From: an uncultured Comamonadaceae bacterium
GTDB lineage: Bacteria; Pseudomonadota; Gammaproteobacteria; Burkholderiales; Burkholderiaceae
NCBI GenBank assembly: GCA_946482595.1
Contig: CAMLSD010000061.1
Span: 1 to 30,258 of the forward strand
Direction: 5' to 3'
DNA length: 30,258 bases
The notes below the pieces were generated by a model. That model worked only from the letters and a program-made list of their open reading frames with translations, searched no databases and was not told where the DNA came from. A program made the translations under genes and the position numbers. Shown piece by piece: positions 16,366-24,795 of this stretch; position 1 is the first letter of the stretch, and every line of letters begins with the position of its first letter.

Positions 16366-17334
16366 ATGAGCCGAGACACCCGCCACGATCTACCGGAGAC
16401 ACCCTGGCTGCGCCAGCAGGCCGACCTGCTGCGCCGCCTCGAGGAAGACATCCGGGACGGCTACGACGAAGAACTCGAGATGGAGATCGACGACCGGCGG
16501 TTGTCCGATCCGTCGTCGCAAGCCGGCCTGGCGGACGACCTGGATCGCCGGCGCTACTTTCGCGAGCTGTTCCGGTTGCAGGGTGAACTGGTGAAGCTGC
16601 AGGACTGGGTCGTGCACAGCCGCCATCGCATGGTGGTGATCTTCGAAGGCCGTGATGCGGCCGGCAAGGGCGGTGTGATCAAGCGCATCACGCAGCGTCT
16701 GAACCCGCGGGTGTGTCGTGTGGCCGCGCTGCCGGCGCCCAATGACCGCGAGCGCACGCAGTGGTACTTCCAGCGCTACGTGGCCCACTTGCCGGCCGCT
16801 GGCGAGATCGTGCTGTTCGATCGAAGCTGGTACAACCGCGCCGGGGTCGAGCGGGTCATGGGCTTCTGCACGGACGACGAGTACGAGGAGTTCTTCCGGT
16901 CAGTGCCGGAGTTCGAGAAGATGCTGGTGCGCAGCGGGATCCAGCTGGTGAAGTACTGGTTTTCGATCACGGACGACGAGCAGCACCTGCGCTTCATGGG
17001 GCGCCTGCAGGACCCGCTGAAGCAATGGAAGCTCAGCCCGATGGACCTGGAAAGCCGTCGCCGCTGGGAGGACTACACCCGCGCCAAGGAAACCATGCTG
17101 GAGCGCACGCACATTGCCGAGGCGCCATGGTGGGTCGTGCAGGCGGTCGACAAGAAACGGGCCCGGCTGAACTGCATTGCCCACCTGCTGTCTCAGGTGG
17201 CCTATCACGAGATCGATCGCCCCGAGGTGGCCCTGCCGGCCCGTGTGCGCAACCCTGACTACCTGCGCCAGCCGGTACCGCCCGAAATGATGGTGCCCGA
17301 CGTCTACGGTGCAGACGCCGGGCACGCAGGGTGA
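16366..17334 (+). CDS. ppk2: Polyphosphate kinase 2 (PPK2)
   Basis: Nucleotide phosphorylation using inorganic polyphosphate, 322 residues, cytoplasmic. The Walker A motif FEGRDAAGKGG spans 93-103. Walker B and its extension read LFDRSWYNRAGVERVMGF (150-167), and the lid segment with FMGRLQDPLKQWKLSPMDLES follows, all standard for single-domain PPK2. The N-terminal 60 residues are charged and variable. Sequence features look like the class that prefers nucleoside diphosphates (class I), but class assignment by eye is uncertain. The ATG at 16366 gives the usual length. It faces the Tim44-like gene with a hairpin over its stop codon. Confidence 0.95.
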   Translation: MSRDTRHDLPETPWLRQQADLLRRLEEDIRDGYDEELEMEIDDRRLSDPSSQAGLADDLDRRRYFRELFRLQGELVKLQDWVVHSRHRMVVIFEGRDAAGKGGVIKRITQRLNPRVCRVAALPAPNDRERTQWYFQRYVAHLPAAGEIVLFDRSWYNRAGVERVMGFCTDDEYEEFFRSVPEFEKMLVRSGIQLVKYWFSITDDEQHLRFMGRLQDPLKQWKLSPMDLESRRRWEDYTRAKETMLERTHIAEAPWWVVQAVDKKRARLNCIAHLLSQVAYHEIDRPEVALPARVRNPDYLRQPVPPEMMVPDVYGADAGHAG

Positions 17335-17354
17335 AGCTCCGAGACGGAGCTTCA
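17332..17354. terminator. U-less hairpin between ppk2 and the Tim44-like gene
   Basis: The perfect 9 bp inverted repeat TGAAGCTCC/GGAGCTTCA with a 5-base loop starts at the ppk2 stop codon and ends 8 bases before the stop of the convergent gene. It can fold in both transcripts. No T-run follows. Confidence 0.5.
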
Positions 17355-17361
17355 GGAAGGG

Positions 17362-18339
17362 TCAGTTCTGCGGCGTGATGCCTGCGATGGCCCATTCGCG
17401 CGATTCGTCGACCGGCTTGACCAGGTGCCAGAGTTCATTGAACGGCTCGGCCGCCGCCTCGGAGGCCTCGCGGATCAGGCCGCTGAAGCGCACAGAGACG
17501 ATCCACTGGTCGTCCTCACGGGCCATGTCGACCACCTGGGCCTCAAGCTGCAGCACGTCGGTCTGCTGCGGTGCCTGACCCCGTTCCTGCAGATCCAGCC
17601 GCAGCGAAGCAAACAGCTCCGGCGTGGTGAACTTGCGCAGGTCTTCGACATGACCGGCATCATTGGCCGCCTGCAGCCGGATGAAGATCATCTTCGCGAT
17701 GCGCTCGAAGGCCTCGGCGTCGAAGTCGGCCGGCATGCTGCCGGTGTGGGCTGCCGGTGTGGCATGGGCGGCCGACGCCAGACTCTCGCGCTGCATCGGG
17801 GCCGACTGGGCCGGGGCCGGTTGGCGCTGGCCGTAGCCCGGGTCGAACGCACGTTGCGATGACGCGCCTGCTCCAGCGCCCTGCAGTGCCGGCGTGCCAC
17901 GCGAACCCCCCGACATGAAGCGGCTCATCAGCCAGCGGATCGCGACGAAGGCCACGATGCCCAGCAGCAGCATGGTGATCATCGTGATCATGGTTTCACC
18001 CATGCCGAGGTGGCTCAGCAAGGCCGCCAGGCCAACGCCGGCGGCAATGGCCGCTACCGGGCCCAGCCATGAACGCTTGCCAGCGGCCTGGGCCGCAGCG
18101 CCTGCGGCAGCGCCTGCCGGTGCGGCAGCGGCTGCGGTGGCCGGTGTGGCCGTGCTGGTGGTGCCGGTGGCCTGTTGTGCCGGGGTCGCCGGCGTGGCGT
18201 CAGCGGGCTTGGGCGGGGCCTGGCGTTGCATGCCGGCCGGTCGCCCACCTCCGAGCCGCTTCGCCTCGGCTTCAATGGAGGTGAAACCCATCGTCACGGC
18301 CGCAACGGCGGCAACGAGGGCAGCAAGCATCTTGTTCAT
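17362..18339 (-). CDS. Tim44-like domain membrane protein
   Basis: Envelope protein of 325 residues. A signal-like N-terminus (1-26, ending AEA) is followed by a Pro/Ala/Thr-rich linker (about 35-88), then two hydrophobic segments (about 91-110 and 116-135), a second flexible linker (140-195) and a C-terminal Tim44/MRPL45-like domain (about 203-322; FERIAKMIFIRLQAANDAGHVEDLRKFTTPELFASL). The domain is known from the mitochondrial import motor, but the role of bacterial versions is not established. The low-complexity runs are codon-biased but not repeats at the DNA level. It is convergent with ppk2 and separated from the DsbA-like gene behind it by 137 bp. Confidence 0.9.
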   Translation of the reverse strand: MNKMLAALVAAVAAVTMGFTSIEAEAKRLGGGRPAGMQRQAPPKPADATPATPAQQATGTTSTATPATAAAAAPAGAAAGAAAQAAGKRSWLGPVAAIAAGVGLAALLSHLGMGETMITMITMLLLGIVAFVAIRWLMSRFMSGGSRGTPALQGAGAGASSQRAFDPGYGQRQPAPAQSAPMQRESLASAAHATPAAHTGSMPADFDAEAFERIAKMIFIRLQAANDAGHVEDLRKFTTPELFASLRLDLQERGQAPQQTDVLQLEAQVVDMAREDDQWIVSVRFSGLIREASEAAAEPFNELWHLVKPVDESREWAIAGITPQN

Positions 18340-18476
18340 TCAGTCTCCTGGATAGGGTCAACGCGGACAGGGTTGGACACTAACCGCAGGCGGTAGGTTC
18401 ACCAAGTCCTCACGTGATATGGGGCTTTGCACGGTCGGATCAAGCGCACAGCGCCGTCCGCCAGCAGCCCGGGCCC

Positions 18477-19112
18477 TCAGTATCGCGTATTGAACAACGC
18501 CGAAATCCGCTCGTGCAGGGAATCGACCGGCGTGTAGCCGTGGCTCAGCAGGTGAAGCTGGCCGCCGTGTTCGGCCACCACGGCGGGGAAGCCGCGGATG
18601 CCCCAGGCCTGGGCCTGGGCGAAGTCATTGGACGTCGCTTCGCGCATGGCATCGGAGGCAAAGGCGGTGGCGAAGGTCGCGCGCGGCATGCCCAGCGGCT
18701 CGGCCAGGTCGGCCAGGACCTCGGCGCGCGTGACGTCACGGCCCTGCGCATACCAGGCGTGCTGCACGGCCTTGAAGTAGCGCCACACCAGCCGCGGCGC
18801 CAGACTGCGCACGGTGACCGTGGCGCGACTGGCGGGTTCGGTGTCGTAGATGAATCCCGGCTGGCGCATCGCGATCGCGGCGCTGGTGTCGAACGGCTGG
18901 CCGCTGGCCTCGGTGACGTGCTGCCAGTGACCGAGGATCTCGTCGATGCGCTCAGGCGCCATCGGCTCGGTGGTGTAGGGGCGCAAGCCGCCCATCACCA
19001 GGGCCAGATGCAGCGGCGCGGCTTCGCGCGGATCGGCGAGCAAGGTGTCCATGGGCCGGGCGAAGCCGTAGCACCATGAACACATCGGATCGGCAACGTA
19101 GATCAGGTTCAT
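18477..19112 (-). CDS. DsbA family thioredoxin-like protein
   Basis: Thiol-disulfide oxidoreductase-like protein, 211 residues, with the active-site motif CSWC at 11-14 (DPMCSWCYGF) right at the start of the thioredoxin fold. A helical insert follows (about 50-150) and a cis-proline candidate lies at GFPAVV near the C-terminus. There is no signal peptide, so it is cytoplasmic and related to the COG3531/FrnE-type group rather than periplasmic DsbA. I chose the ATG at 19112; the longer frame to 19211 would overlap the acdS coding end. It starts 37 bp after acdS on the same strand and may be co-transcribed with it. Confidence 0.88.
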   Translation of the reverse strand: MNLIYVADPMCSWCYGFARPMDTLLADPREAAPLHLALVMGGLRPYTTEPMAPERIDEILGHWQHVTEASGQPFDTSAAIAMRQPGFIYDTEPASRATVTVRSLAPRLVWRYFKAVQHAWYAQGRDVTRAEVLADLAEPLGMPRATFATAFASDAMREATSNDFAQAQAWGIRGFPAVVAEHGGQLHLLSHGYTPVDSLHERISALFNTRY

Positions 19113-19149
19113 CCGCGCATGGTAGAGCCTGCGCGAAAGCCCTGTGGGC

Positions 19150-20166
19150 TCAGCCGTTTCGGAACAGCCAGCTGTAGCCGTTGAGCGCCGGCACGCCGCC
19201 CAGGTGGGCATACAGCACGCGCGACCCCTGGGGGAACTCGCCCCGGCGCACCATGTCGATCATGCCCTGCATCGACTTGCCTTCGTAGACCGGGTCGGTG
19301 AGCATGCCCTCGGTCCGCGCGCACAGGCGGATGGCGTCGAGCGTTTCGGCCGACGGCAGACCATATTCAGGATAGGCATATCGTTCGTCCAGCACCACAT
19401 CGGCTTCGGTGATGGGGCGCCCGAGCTCCACCGCCTCGGCGGTGTGGCGCGCAATGCGCAGGATCTGCTCGCGCGTCTGGGCCGGCTTGGCCGAGGCATC
19501 GATGCCCACCACACGGTCGGCACGGCCGTCGGCGGCAAAACCCACCACCATGCCCGCCTGGGTGCTGCCGGTGACCGAACACACGACGATGTAGTCGAAT
19601 CGAAAGCCCAGCTCGGCCTCCTGCGCACGCACTTCCTCGGCGAAACCGACAAAACCGAGACCACCCAGCGGATGATCGGACGCGCCGGCCGGGATGGCGT
19701 AGGGCTTGCCGCCCGCGCGGCGCACGTCGTCGAGCGCCTGCTCCCAGCTTTCCTTGAATTCGATGCCGAAGCCGGCGTCGACCAGCCGCACGTCGGCGCC
19801 CAGGATGCGCGACATCTGGATGTTGCCGACACGGTCATAGCTGCCGTCGTACCAGTTCACCCAGTTCTCCTGCACCGTCACGCACTTCATGCCCAGGTGG
19901 GCCGCGACAGCAGCCACCTGCCGGGTGTGGTTCGACTGGATACCCCCGATGGTGACCAGCGTGTCACACCCCTGGCTCAGTGCGTCGGGAATCAGGTATT
20001 CGAGCTTGCGCGTCTTGTTGCCACCAAAGGCCAGGCCGCTGTTGCAGTCCTCGCGCTTGGCATACAGGTGCACCTTGCCGCCCAGATGGGCACTCAGGCG
20101 CGCGAGCGGCTGGATCGGGGTCGGGCCGAAGGTCAGTGCCTGGCGAGGGAATTTCTTCAGGTTCAT
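19150..20166 (-). CDS. acdS: 1-aminocyclopropane-1-carboxylate (ACC) deaminase
   Basis: PLP enzyme that cleaves ACC, the plant ethylene precursor, into 2-oxobutanoate and ammonia. It has 338 residues, the standard length. The PLP lysine is K51 ([12 protein letters not shown]). Y294 and E295 ([12 protein letters not shown]) and L322 (YAHLGG) match the residues that separate true ACC deaminases from the similar D-cysteine desulfhydrases, which carry other residues at 295 and 322. The start region [21 protein letters not shown] is typical. The divergent Lrp-type gene and the palindrome between them match the known acdR-acdS arrangement. Plant-growth-promoting and other root-associated Burkholderiales often carry this pair. 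Confidence 0.96.
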   Translation of the reverse strand: MNLKKFPRQALTFGPTPIQPLARLSAHLGGKVHLYAKREDCNSGLAFGGNKTRKLEYLIPDALSQGCDTLVTIGGIQSNHTRQVAAVAAHLGMKCVTVQENWVNWYDGSYDRVGNIQMSRILGADVRLVDAGFGIEFKESWEQALDDVRRAGGKPYAIPAGASDHPLGGLGFVGFAEEVRAQEAELGFRFDYIVVCSVTGSTQAGMVVGFAADGRADRVVGIDASAKPAQTREQILRIARHTAEAVELGRPITEADVVLDERYAYPEYGLPSAETLDAIRLCARTEGMLTDPVYEGKSMQGMIDMVRRGEFPQGSRVLYAHLGGVPALNGYSWLFRNG

Positions 20167-20235
20167 GTGCGCTCCACGGGTTGTGCAGGGAAGGACTCGA
20201 TGCTAGAAGTGTCGTGAAGCAATGGGGTTGCGATA

Positions 20236-20257
20236 TTGAGTCGATTGACAAACTCAA
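20236..20257. promoter_or_regulatory. Candidate AcdR operator between acdS and acdR
   Basis: The perfect inverted repeat TTGAGT-N10-ACTCAA lies in the 139 bp AT-richer divergent region. An Lrp-family dimer would fit such a site. The 8-mer AGTCGATT that covers its left half (20239-20246) recurs at 20277-20284, 38 bp on, possibly a second contact. A TTGACA hexamer sits inside the palindrome (20245-20250), but no good -10 follows it. Confidence 0.6.
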
Positions 20258-20305
20258 GCGGATCGAAATGTCGCCAAGTCGATTAATGATTGTGAGAAAG
20301 AGGGC

Positions 20306-20818
20306 ATGTGCGCAACAAAAGTCAAAATCAGCAGCGACACGAGAACCGGGCCGGAGCCCCCCGCGCTCGACCGCATTGACCGCAGCCTGCTGCGCCACCT
20401 GCAGCGCGACGCCTCGGTGTCCAACGTGGCCCTGGCCGAGCGGGTGCACCTGAGTCCGGCGGCCTGCCTGCGGCGCGTGGAGCGCCTGCGCTCGGCCGGG
20501 TTCATTCGCCAGACGGTGGCCCTGCTGGACCCAGTCCGGCTCGAGGCCGGTACGCTGGTGCTGATCGGTGTGGTGCTCGACCGGTCCACCCCCGACTCGT
20601 TTGCAGCCTTCGAGAAGGCGGTGCAGTCCATCACCGGGTGCATGGAGTGCCACGTGGTGACCGGCGAGTTCGACTACTTCCTGATGGTGCGCACGCGCGA
20701 TGGCGAGAGCTACAACCGGCTGCATGCCGAGCAGTTGCTCTACCTGCCCGGCGTGCGGCAGATCCGGTCGTTCATGGTGCTCAAGCAGGTGTTGTCCACG
20801 ACGCAGATCCCGCTGTAG
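20306..20818 (+). CDS. acdR: Lrp/AsnC family regulator of ACC deaminase
   Basis: Transcription factor of 170 residues. The N-terminal winged HTH covers about 21-70 (LDRIDRSLLRHLQRDASVSNVALAERVHLSPAACLRRVERL), preceded by a 20-residue tail. The C-terminal ligand-binding RAM domain covers about 78-155. Divergent placement next to acdS and the palindrome between the genes support the role of AcdR, which in studied strains activates acdS in response to ACC and its product-related amino acids. The ATG at 20306 has a purine-rich AGAAAGAGGG stretch just upstream. It is followed after 164 bp by an ABC exporter gene that looks unrelated. Confidence 0.9.
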   Translation: MCATKVKISSDTRTGPEPPALDRIDRSLLRHLQRDASVSNVALAERVHLSPAACLRRVERLRSAGFIRQTVALLDPVRLEAGTLVLIGVVLDRSTPDSFAAFEKAVQSITGCMECHVVTGEFDYFLMVRTRDGESYNRLHAEQLLYLPGVRQIRSFMVLKQVLSTTQIPL

Positions 20819-20982
20819 GGGCAGGGCGCGCGCAGGGACTTGCGGCCGGGCGACACGGCCCGGCCCCGGCTGTACGAGAATGCCGGGTCCTGTGTGTGCG
20901 CGATGTGAGCGCCCTGAGGGCGTGATGCGACCGCGGGACAGACCCGTCCCGATCGCCGCGACCCGGTCCCACCCGGACCGCC

Positions 20983-22935
20983 ATGCCACGACGCACCACA
21001 CGCCTGCCGTGGAGCCAATGCGTGATCCGAGCGTTTGAACGTCTGGTGCATCCCTACCCGGATGCCGTCCCTGAACCACCGCCCAAGGGGTTTGTCGCCT
21101 TCCTGTGGCATTGCACGCGCGGGCTGCGCGTCTACATCCTGGGCATGACGCTGCTCACGGCGATCATCGGGGCCTTCGAGGCCCTGCTGTTCAGCATGCT
21201 GGGCAGCATCGTCGACTGGCTCGGCCGGGTCGAGCCCACGCGCCTGTGGCAGGAGGAGCGCAGCCAGTTGCTCGTGCTGGCGGCCGTGCTGCTGGCCAGC
21301 CCGCTTGTCATCGCGTTGCAGACCCTGCTGCGACGCCAGGCGCTGGCGGCGAACTTTCCGATGCTGCTGCGCTGGAACTTCCATCGGCTGATGCTCGACC
21401 AGAGCATGAGCTTCTACCAGGACGAGTTTGCCGGTCGGGTGGCCACCAAGGTCATGCAGACCGCACTGGCCGTGCGCGACACCTGGATGATCGTGGCCGA
21501 CATCCTGGTCTTTGTGGTCATCTACTTCGTCACCATGGTCGCCGTGGTCGGCTCCTTCGACCTGTGGCTGCTGCTGCCCTTCCTGGGCTGGCTGACGCTG
21601 TACGTGGGCGCGATGCGCTACTTCGTGCCCCGCCTGGGCCAGGTCGCCCGCGAGCAGGCCGATGCACGCTCGCTGATGACCGGGCGCATCACCGATGCCT
21701 ACACCAACATCGCCACGGTCAAGCTCTTTTCCCATGCCCAGCGGGAGGCTGGTTATGCCCGCTCGGCGATGCAGGAGTTCATCCAGACCGCCTATGCACA
21801 GATGCGCCTGGTCAGCGGCTTCGAGGTCGTCAACCACACGCTGAGCATGCTGCTGATCGCCAGCACCGCGGGGGTGACCCTGTGGCTGTGGATGCAGGGC
21901 GACGTGGGCGTGGGGGCGGTGGCGGCTGCGACCGCCATGGCGCTGCGGCTGAACGGCATCTCGCACTGGATCATGTGGGAGATGGCCGCCCTGTTCGAGC
22001 ACATGGGCACGGTGCAGGACGGCATCAACACGCTGTCGCGGGCCCAGGCGGTGGTCGACCGGCCCGACGCCGTGCCCTTGCGCGTGCCCCGTGGCGAGAT
22101 CCGGTTCGAGGGGGTGAGTTTTGCCTATGGCGGCAAGACCCCGGTGATCCAGGATCTGGACCTGCACATCCGCCCCGGTGAAAAGATCGGGCTGGTGGGG
22201 CGCTCCGGTGCCGGAAAATCGACCATCGTGAACTTGCTGCTGCGCTTTTATGACGTGCAGCAGGGGCGCGTGCTGATCGACGGGCAGGACATCGCCCATG
22301 TCACCCAGGACAGCCTGCGCGCCAGCGTGGGCATGGTCACGCAGGACACCTCGCTGCTGCACCGTTCGGTGCGCGACAACATCCTGTACGGCCGGCCCGA
22401 CGCCGGCGACGATGACATGGTGGCGGCGGCACGGCGGGCCGAGGCGCATGACTTCATCCAGGCCCTCACCGACCCGAAAGGGCGCACCGGTTATGACGCT
22501 CACGTCGGCGAACGCGGCGTGAAGCTTTCCGGTGGCCAGCGCCAGCGCATCGCGATCGCGCGCGTGATGCTCAAGGACGCACCGATCCTGCTGCTCGACG
22601 AGGCGACCAGCGCACTGGACTCCGAGGTCGAGGCGGCCATCCAGGGCAGCCTGTACCGGCTGATGGAAGGCAAGACGGTGGTGGCCATCGCTCACCGACT
22701 GTCCACGATCGCCGCCATGGACCGGCTCATCGTGCTGGACCGCGGCCGGATCGTCGAGCAGGGCGACCATCGCAGCCTGCTGGCCCAGGGCGGGCTGTAT
22801 GCGCGCCTGTGGGCCCATCAGAGCGGTGGTTTCCTGGGCGAGGACGATGACGAGGAGGGCAACCCGACGAGCCAGCCCGCGCGGCCCGAGGAACCCAGGC
22901 ATCGTGCCAGCGATGTTGCGGTGCACAATACATAG
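20983..22935 (+). CDS. ABC exporter, fused permease and ATPase
   Basis: Half-transporter of 650 residues. The membrane domain of about six helices (50-345) is followed by the nucleotide-binding domain. Walker A is GRSGAGKST (406-414), signature LSGGQ (515-519), Walker B ILLLDEATSALD and H-loop AIAHRLST. It belongs to the MsbA/multidrug and lipid exporter type and would act as a dimer; the substrate is unknown. The N-terminus has a 48-residue cytoplasmic stretch. The C-terminal 35 residues are acidic and then Pro-rich, beyond the usual end of the family. The start at 20983 has an alternative at 21022; I cannot decide between them. Confidence 0.92.
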   Translation: MPRRTTRLPWSQCVIRAFERLVHPYPDAVPEPPPKGFVAFLWHCTRGLRVYILGMTLLTAIIGAFEALLFSMLGSIVDWLGRVEPTRLWQEERSQLLVLAAVLLASPLVIALQTLLRRQALAANFPMLLRWNFHRLMLDQSMSFYQDEFAGRVATKVMQTALAVRDTWMIVADILVFVVIYFVTMVAVVGSFDLWLLLPFLGWLTLYVGAMRYFVPRLGQVAREQADARSLMTGRITDAYTNIATVKLFSHAQREAGYARSAMQEFIQTAYAQMRLVSGFEVVNHTLSMLLIASTAGVTLWLWMQGDVGVGAVAAATAMALRLNGISHWIMWEMAALFEHMGTVQDGINTLSRAQAVVDRPDAVPLRVPRGEIRFEGVSFAYGGKTPVIQDLDLHIRPGEKIGLVGRSGAGKSTIVNLLLRFYDVQQGRVLIDGQDIAHVTQDSLRASVGMVTQDTSLLHRSVRDNILYGRPDAGDDDMVAAARRAEAHDFIQALTDPKGRTGYDAHVGERGVKLSGGQRQRIAIARVMLKDAPILLLDEATSALDSEVEAAIQGSLYRLMEGKTVVAIAHRLSTIAAMDRLIVLDRGRIVEQGDHRSLLAQGGLYARLWAHQSGGFLGEDDDEEGNPTSQPARPEEPRHRASDVAVHNT

Positions 22936-22953
22936 GCCGGACCAAAGCACAAG

Positions 22954-22970
22954 ACGGGCATGGGGCCCGT
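22954..22970 (+). terminator. Small hairpin between the ABC exporter and parA
   Basis: ACGGGC (22954-22959) pairs with GCCCGT (22965-22970) around a 5-base loop, 18 bases past the ABC stop. It is short and lacks a T-run, so weak evidence. Confidence 0.25.
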
Positions 22971-23004
22971 GAGCACCGGCAAGGCACCACCGCGGGAGAA
23001 GTTC

Positions 23005-23772
23005 ATGCGCCACGTCGTGTTCAACCAGAAGGGTGGGGTGGGCAAGTCCACCATCACCTGCAACCTGGCGGCCATCAGCGCCCACCAGGGCCTGCGCACG
23101 CTGGTGGTCGACCTCGATCCACAGGGCAATTCAAGCCGCTACCTGCTGGGGGAGTCCGTCGAAGCGCTGGACACCCACCTGGCCGAGTTCTTCGAGCAGA
23201 CGCTGAAGTTCACGCTGCGCGCCAAGGGAACGGGCGAGTTTGTGGTCGAAACTCCCTGGGAGGGTCTGCACCTGATGCCCTCGCACCCGTCACTCGAAGA
23301 GCTGCACGGCAAGCTGGAGTCCCGCTACAAGATCTACAAGCTGCGCGATGCCCTGGCCGAGCTGGCCGATGACTACGACCGCATCTACATCGACACGCCG
23401 CCCGCGCTCAACTTCTACACGCGTTCGGCGCTCATCGCCGCCCAGACCTGCCTCATCCCCTTCGATTGCGACGACTTCTCGCGCCGCGCGCTGTACTCGC
23501 TGCTCGAGAACGTGCAGGAGATCCAGGCGGACCACAACCCCGAACTGCAGATCGGCGGCATCGTGGTCAACCAGTTCCAGCCGCGCGCCAACCTGCCGCA
23601 GCGCACGGTGCAGGAGCTGATCGACGAAGGGCTGCCGGTGCTGCAGCCCTACCTGAGCGCCTCGGTGCGGATCAAGGAGTCGCATGAACGCGCCCTGCCC
23701 ATGGTGCACCTGGACGCACGCCACAAGCTGACCCAGGAGTTCATCGCGCTGCATGACGCGCTGCAGGCCTGA
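23005..23772 (+). CDS. ParA family ATPase without a ParB neighbour
   Basis: Walker-type ATPase of 255 residues. The deviant Walker A motif KGGVGKST spans 9-16, Walker A' reads LVVDLDPQGNSSRYLLG and Walker B IYIDTPPALNFYTRSAL. The ATG at 23005 has GGGAG six bases upstream, which decides the start. No parB, parS-like repeat or plasmid replication gene is in view, and the neighbours are an ABC exporter and a GNAT enzyme. It therefore looks like one of the chromosomal orphan ParA proteins that position cell structures rather than a plasmid partition gene. The cargo is unknown. Confidence 0.9.
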   Translation: MRHVVFNQKGGVGKSTITCNLAAISAHQGLRTLVVDLDPQGNSSRYLLGESVEALDTHLAEFFEQTLKFTLRAKGTGEFVVETPWEGLHLMPSHPSLEELHGKLESRYKIYKLRDALAELADDYDRIYIDTPPALNFYTRSALIAAQTCLIPFDCDDFSRRALYSLLENVQEIQADHNPELQIGGIVVNQFQPRANLPQRTVQELIDEGLPVLQPYLSASVRIKESHERALPMVHLDARHKLTQEFIALHDALQA

Positions 23773-23921
23773 GGACCGGCTCGTGCACGGGCCGCAGGCC
23801 CTCTCCCGGTGGCCTCATCTCCACACTTCGCAAAATTCAATGGGCATCTTCGGCGGACTTGTCCCCATATGCGACGACAATCTCGCCCTCCAGAATTTTC
23901 CTGAGCTTCGAGTTCCTGCCC

Positions 23922-24452
23922 ATGTCTCCCGTCACTTCCCGTTATCAGGTCCGTCCCGCCAGCGTCCGTGATGCCAAGGCCATCGCAGAGATCCATGTGT
24001 CTGCCTGGCAGGCGGCCTACCAGGGCTTGTTGCCCGCAGCCCACCTGGACGCACTGTCGGTCGAGAAGCGGCAGTCCTACTGGCGTGAAGCCATCGAGAA
24101 CTACGAGCCCCAGGTGCATGTGGTCACCGACGGCTCCAAGGTGGTCGGGTTTGTCGGCTTCGACCGTTCCCGCGACAAGGGCACGCCGTCGACCACCGGC
24201 GAGATCTGGGCGATGTACGTTGCGCCAGGAGCCTGGTCCACGGGCGCCGGCCTCGCACTGTGGGACGCCGCCCGCGACGGGCTCGAAGAAGAGGGTTGCA
24301 CCAAGGTGACGCTGTGGGCGCACCTGCGCAACGAACGCGCGATGCGATTTTTTGAGCTGGCCGGTTTCAAGCGCGAAATGGCCTCGGCCAAGACCACCGA
24401 AGTCGGTGGCGTGCGGCTCGAAGAGATCCGCCTGCAACGCAGCCTGGGCTGA
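23922..24452 (+). CDS. GNAT family N-acetyltransferase
   Basis: Acetyl-CoA-dependent transferase of 176 residues. The N-terminus (YQVRPASVRDAKAIAEIHVSAWQAAYQGLLP) is the standard opening of RimI-like/YkwB-like GNATs. The central strand GEIWAMYVAPGAWSTGAGLALWDAARD is the cofactor-binding motif A; the usual R/QxxGxG is altered, with W at the first position. The C-terminal NERAMRFFELAGF matches motif B. Substrate unknown. The ATG at 23922 is chosen over an upstream ATG at 23859 because the extra residues fall outside the fold. It follows parA by 149 bp; the gap contains only a weak GACAAT hexamer at 23876. Confidence 0.88.
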   Translation: MSPVTSRYQVRPASVRDAKAIAEIHVSAWQAAYQGLLPAAHLDALSVEKRQSYWREAIENYEPQVHVVTDGSKVVGFVGFDRSRDKGTPSTTGEIWAMYVAPGAWSTGAGLALWDAARDGLEEEGCTKVTLWAHLRNERAMRFFELAGFKREMASAKTTEVGGVRLEEIRLQRSLG

Positions 24453-24474
24453 CCCGGCCGCAGGGCCCGGGGCC

Positions 24475-24795
24475 TCAGCGCCCCGCGGACGAGGGCAATG
24501 CGATCACCAGCGGCGTGAGTGCGGTGGCCACACACGGCAGGATGCAGCCTTCGGCCTTTTCCTCCCGGCTGAGCCCGGGCCACTCGATGAGCCAGGCGAT
24601 CTGCCCCGTGCGAAGCTGGCACAGGCAGGCACGGCAGGTGCCGTTGCGACACGAGCTGGGCAGCCTCACACCCTGGGCCAGCGCGGCGGCCAGCACGGAC
24701 TGTCCGGGCTGCACCTGGAAGGTCCAGCCCGCGGGCTCGACGCGCACGGCATGGCCGGGCGCTGCACTGGGTGCAGGATCCGGCCCGGTGCTCAT
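24475..24795 (-). CDS. Plant-type [2Fe-2S] ferredoxin domain protein
   Basis: Small electron-transfer protein of 106 residues. Cluster ligands are C49, C54, C57 and C88 (SSCRNGTCRACLCQL and GCILPCVA), in the C-x4-C-x2-C-xn-C pattern of plant-type ferredoxins. Extra cysteines at 59 and 84 flank the site. There is no reductase domain, so it needs a partner. Its ATG overlaps the stop of the upstream methyltransferase gene as ATGA (24792-24795), so the two are translationally coupled. The function of the pair is not evident. Confidence 0.88.
   Translation of the reverse strand: MSTGPDPAPSAAPGHAVRVEPAGWTFQVQPGQSVLAAALAQGVRLPSSCRNGTCRACLCQLRTGQIAWLIEWPGLSREEKAEGCILPCVATALTPLVIALPSSAGR

Noticed and set aside
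18054..18300. Ala/Pro-rich low-complexity stretch in the Tim44-like gene as a DNA repeat
   Set aside because: The codons vary and no regular unit exists; it is a flexible protein linker.
19150..20166. D-cysteine desulfhydrase instead of ACC deaminase
   Set aside because: E295 and L322 and the linked acdR gene fit ACC deaminase; the desulfhydrases differ at these two positions.
20245..20257. FNR-like site TTGAC-N3-CTCAA in the acdS-acdR region
   Set aside because: The half-sites are one base closer than in an FNR box (TTGAT-N4-ATCAA). It is part of the better TTGAGT-N10-ACTCAA palindrome.
20740..23085. A 781-codon minus-strand open frame
   Set aside because: It is the complement of the ABC exporter and acdR 3' end; low-complexity content, no domain. 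The plus-strand exporter has all its motifs.
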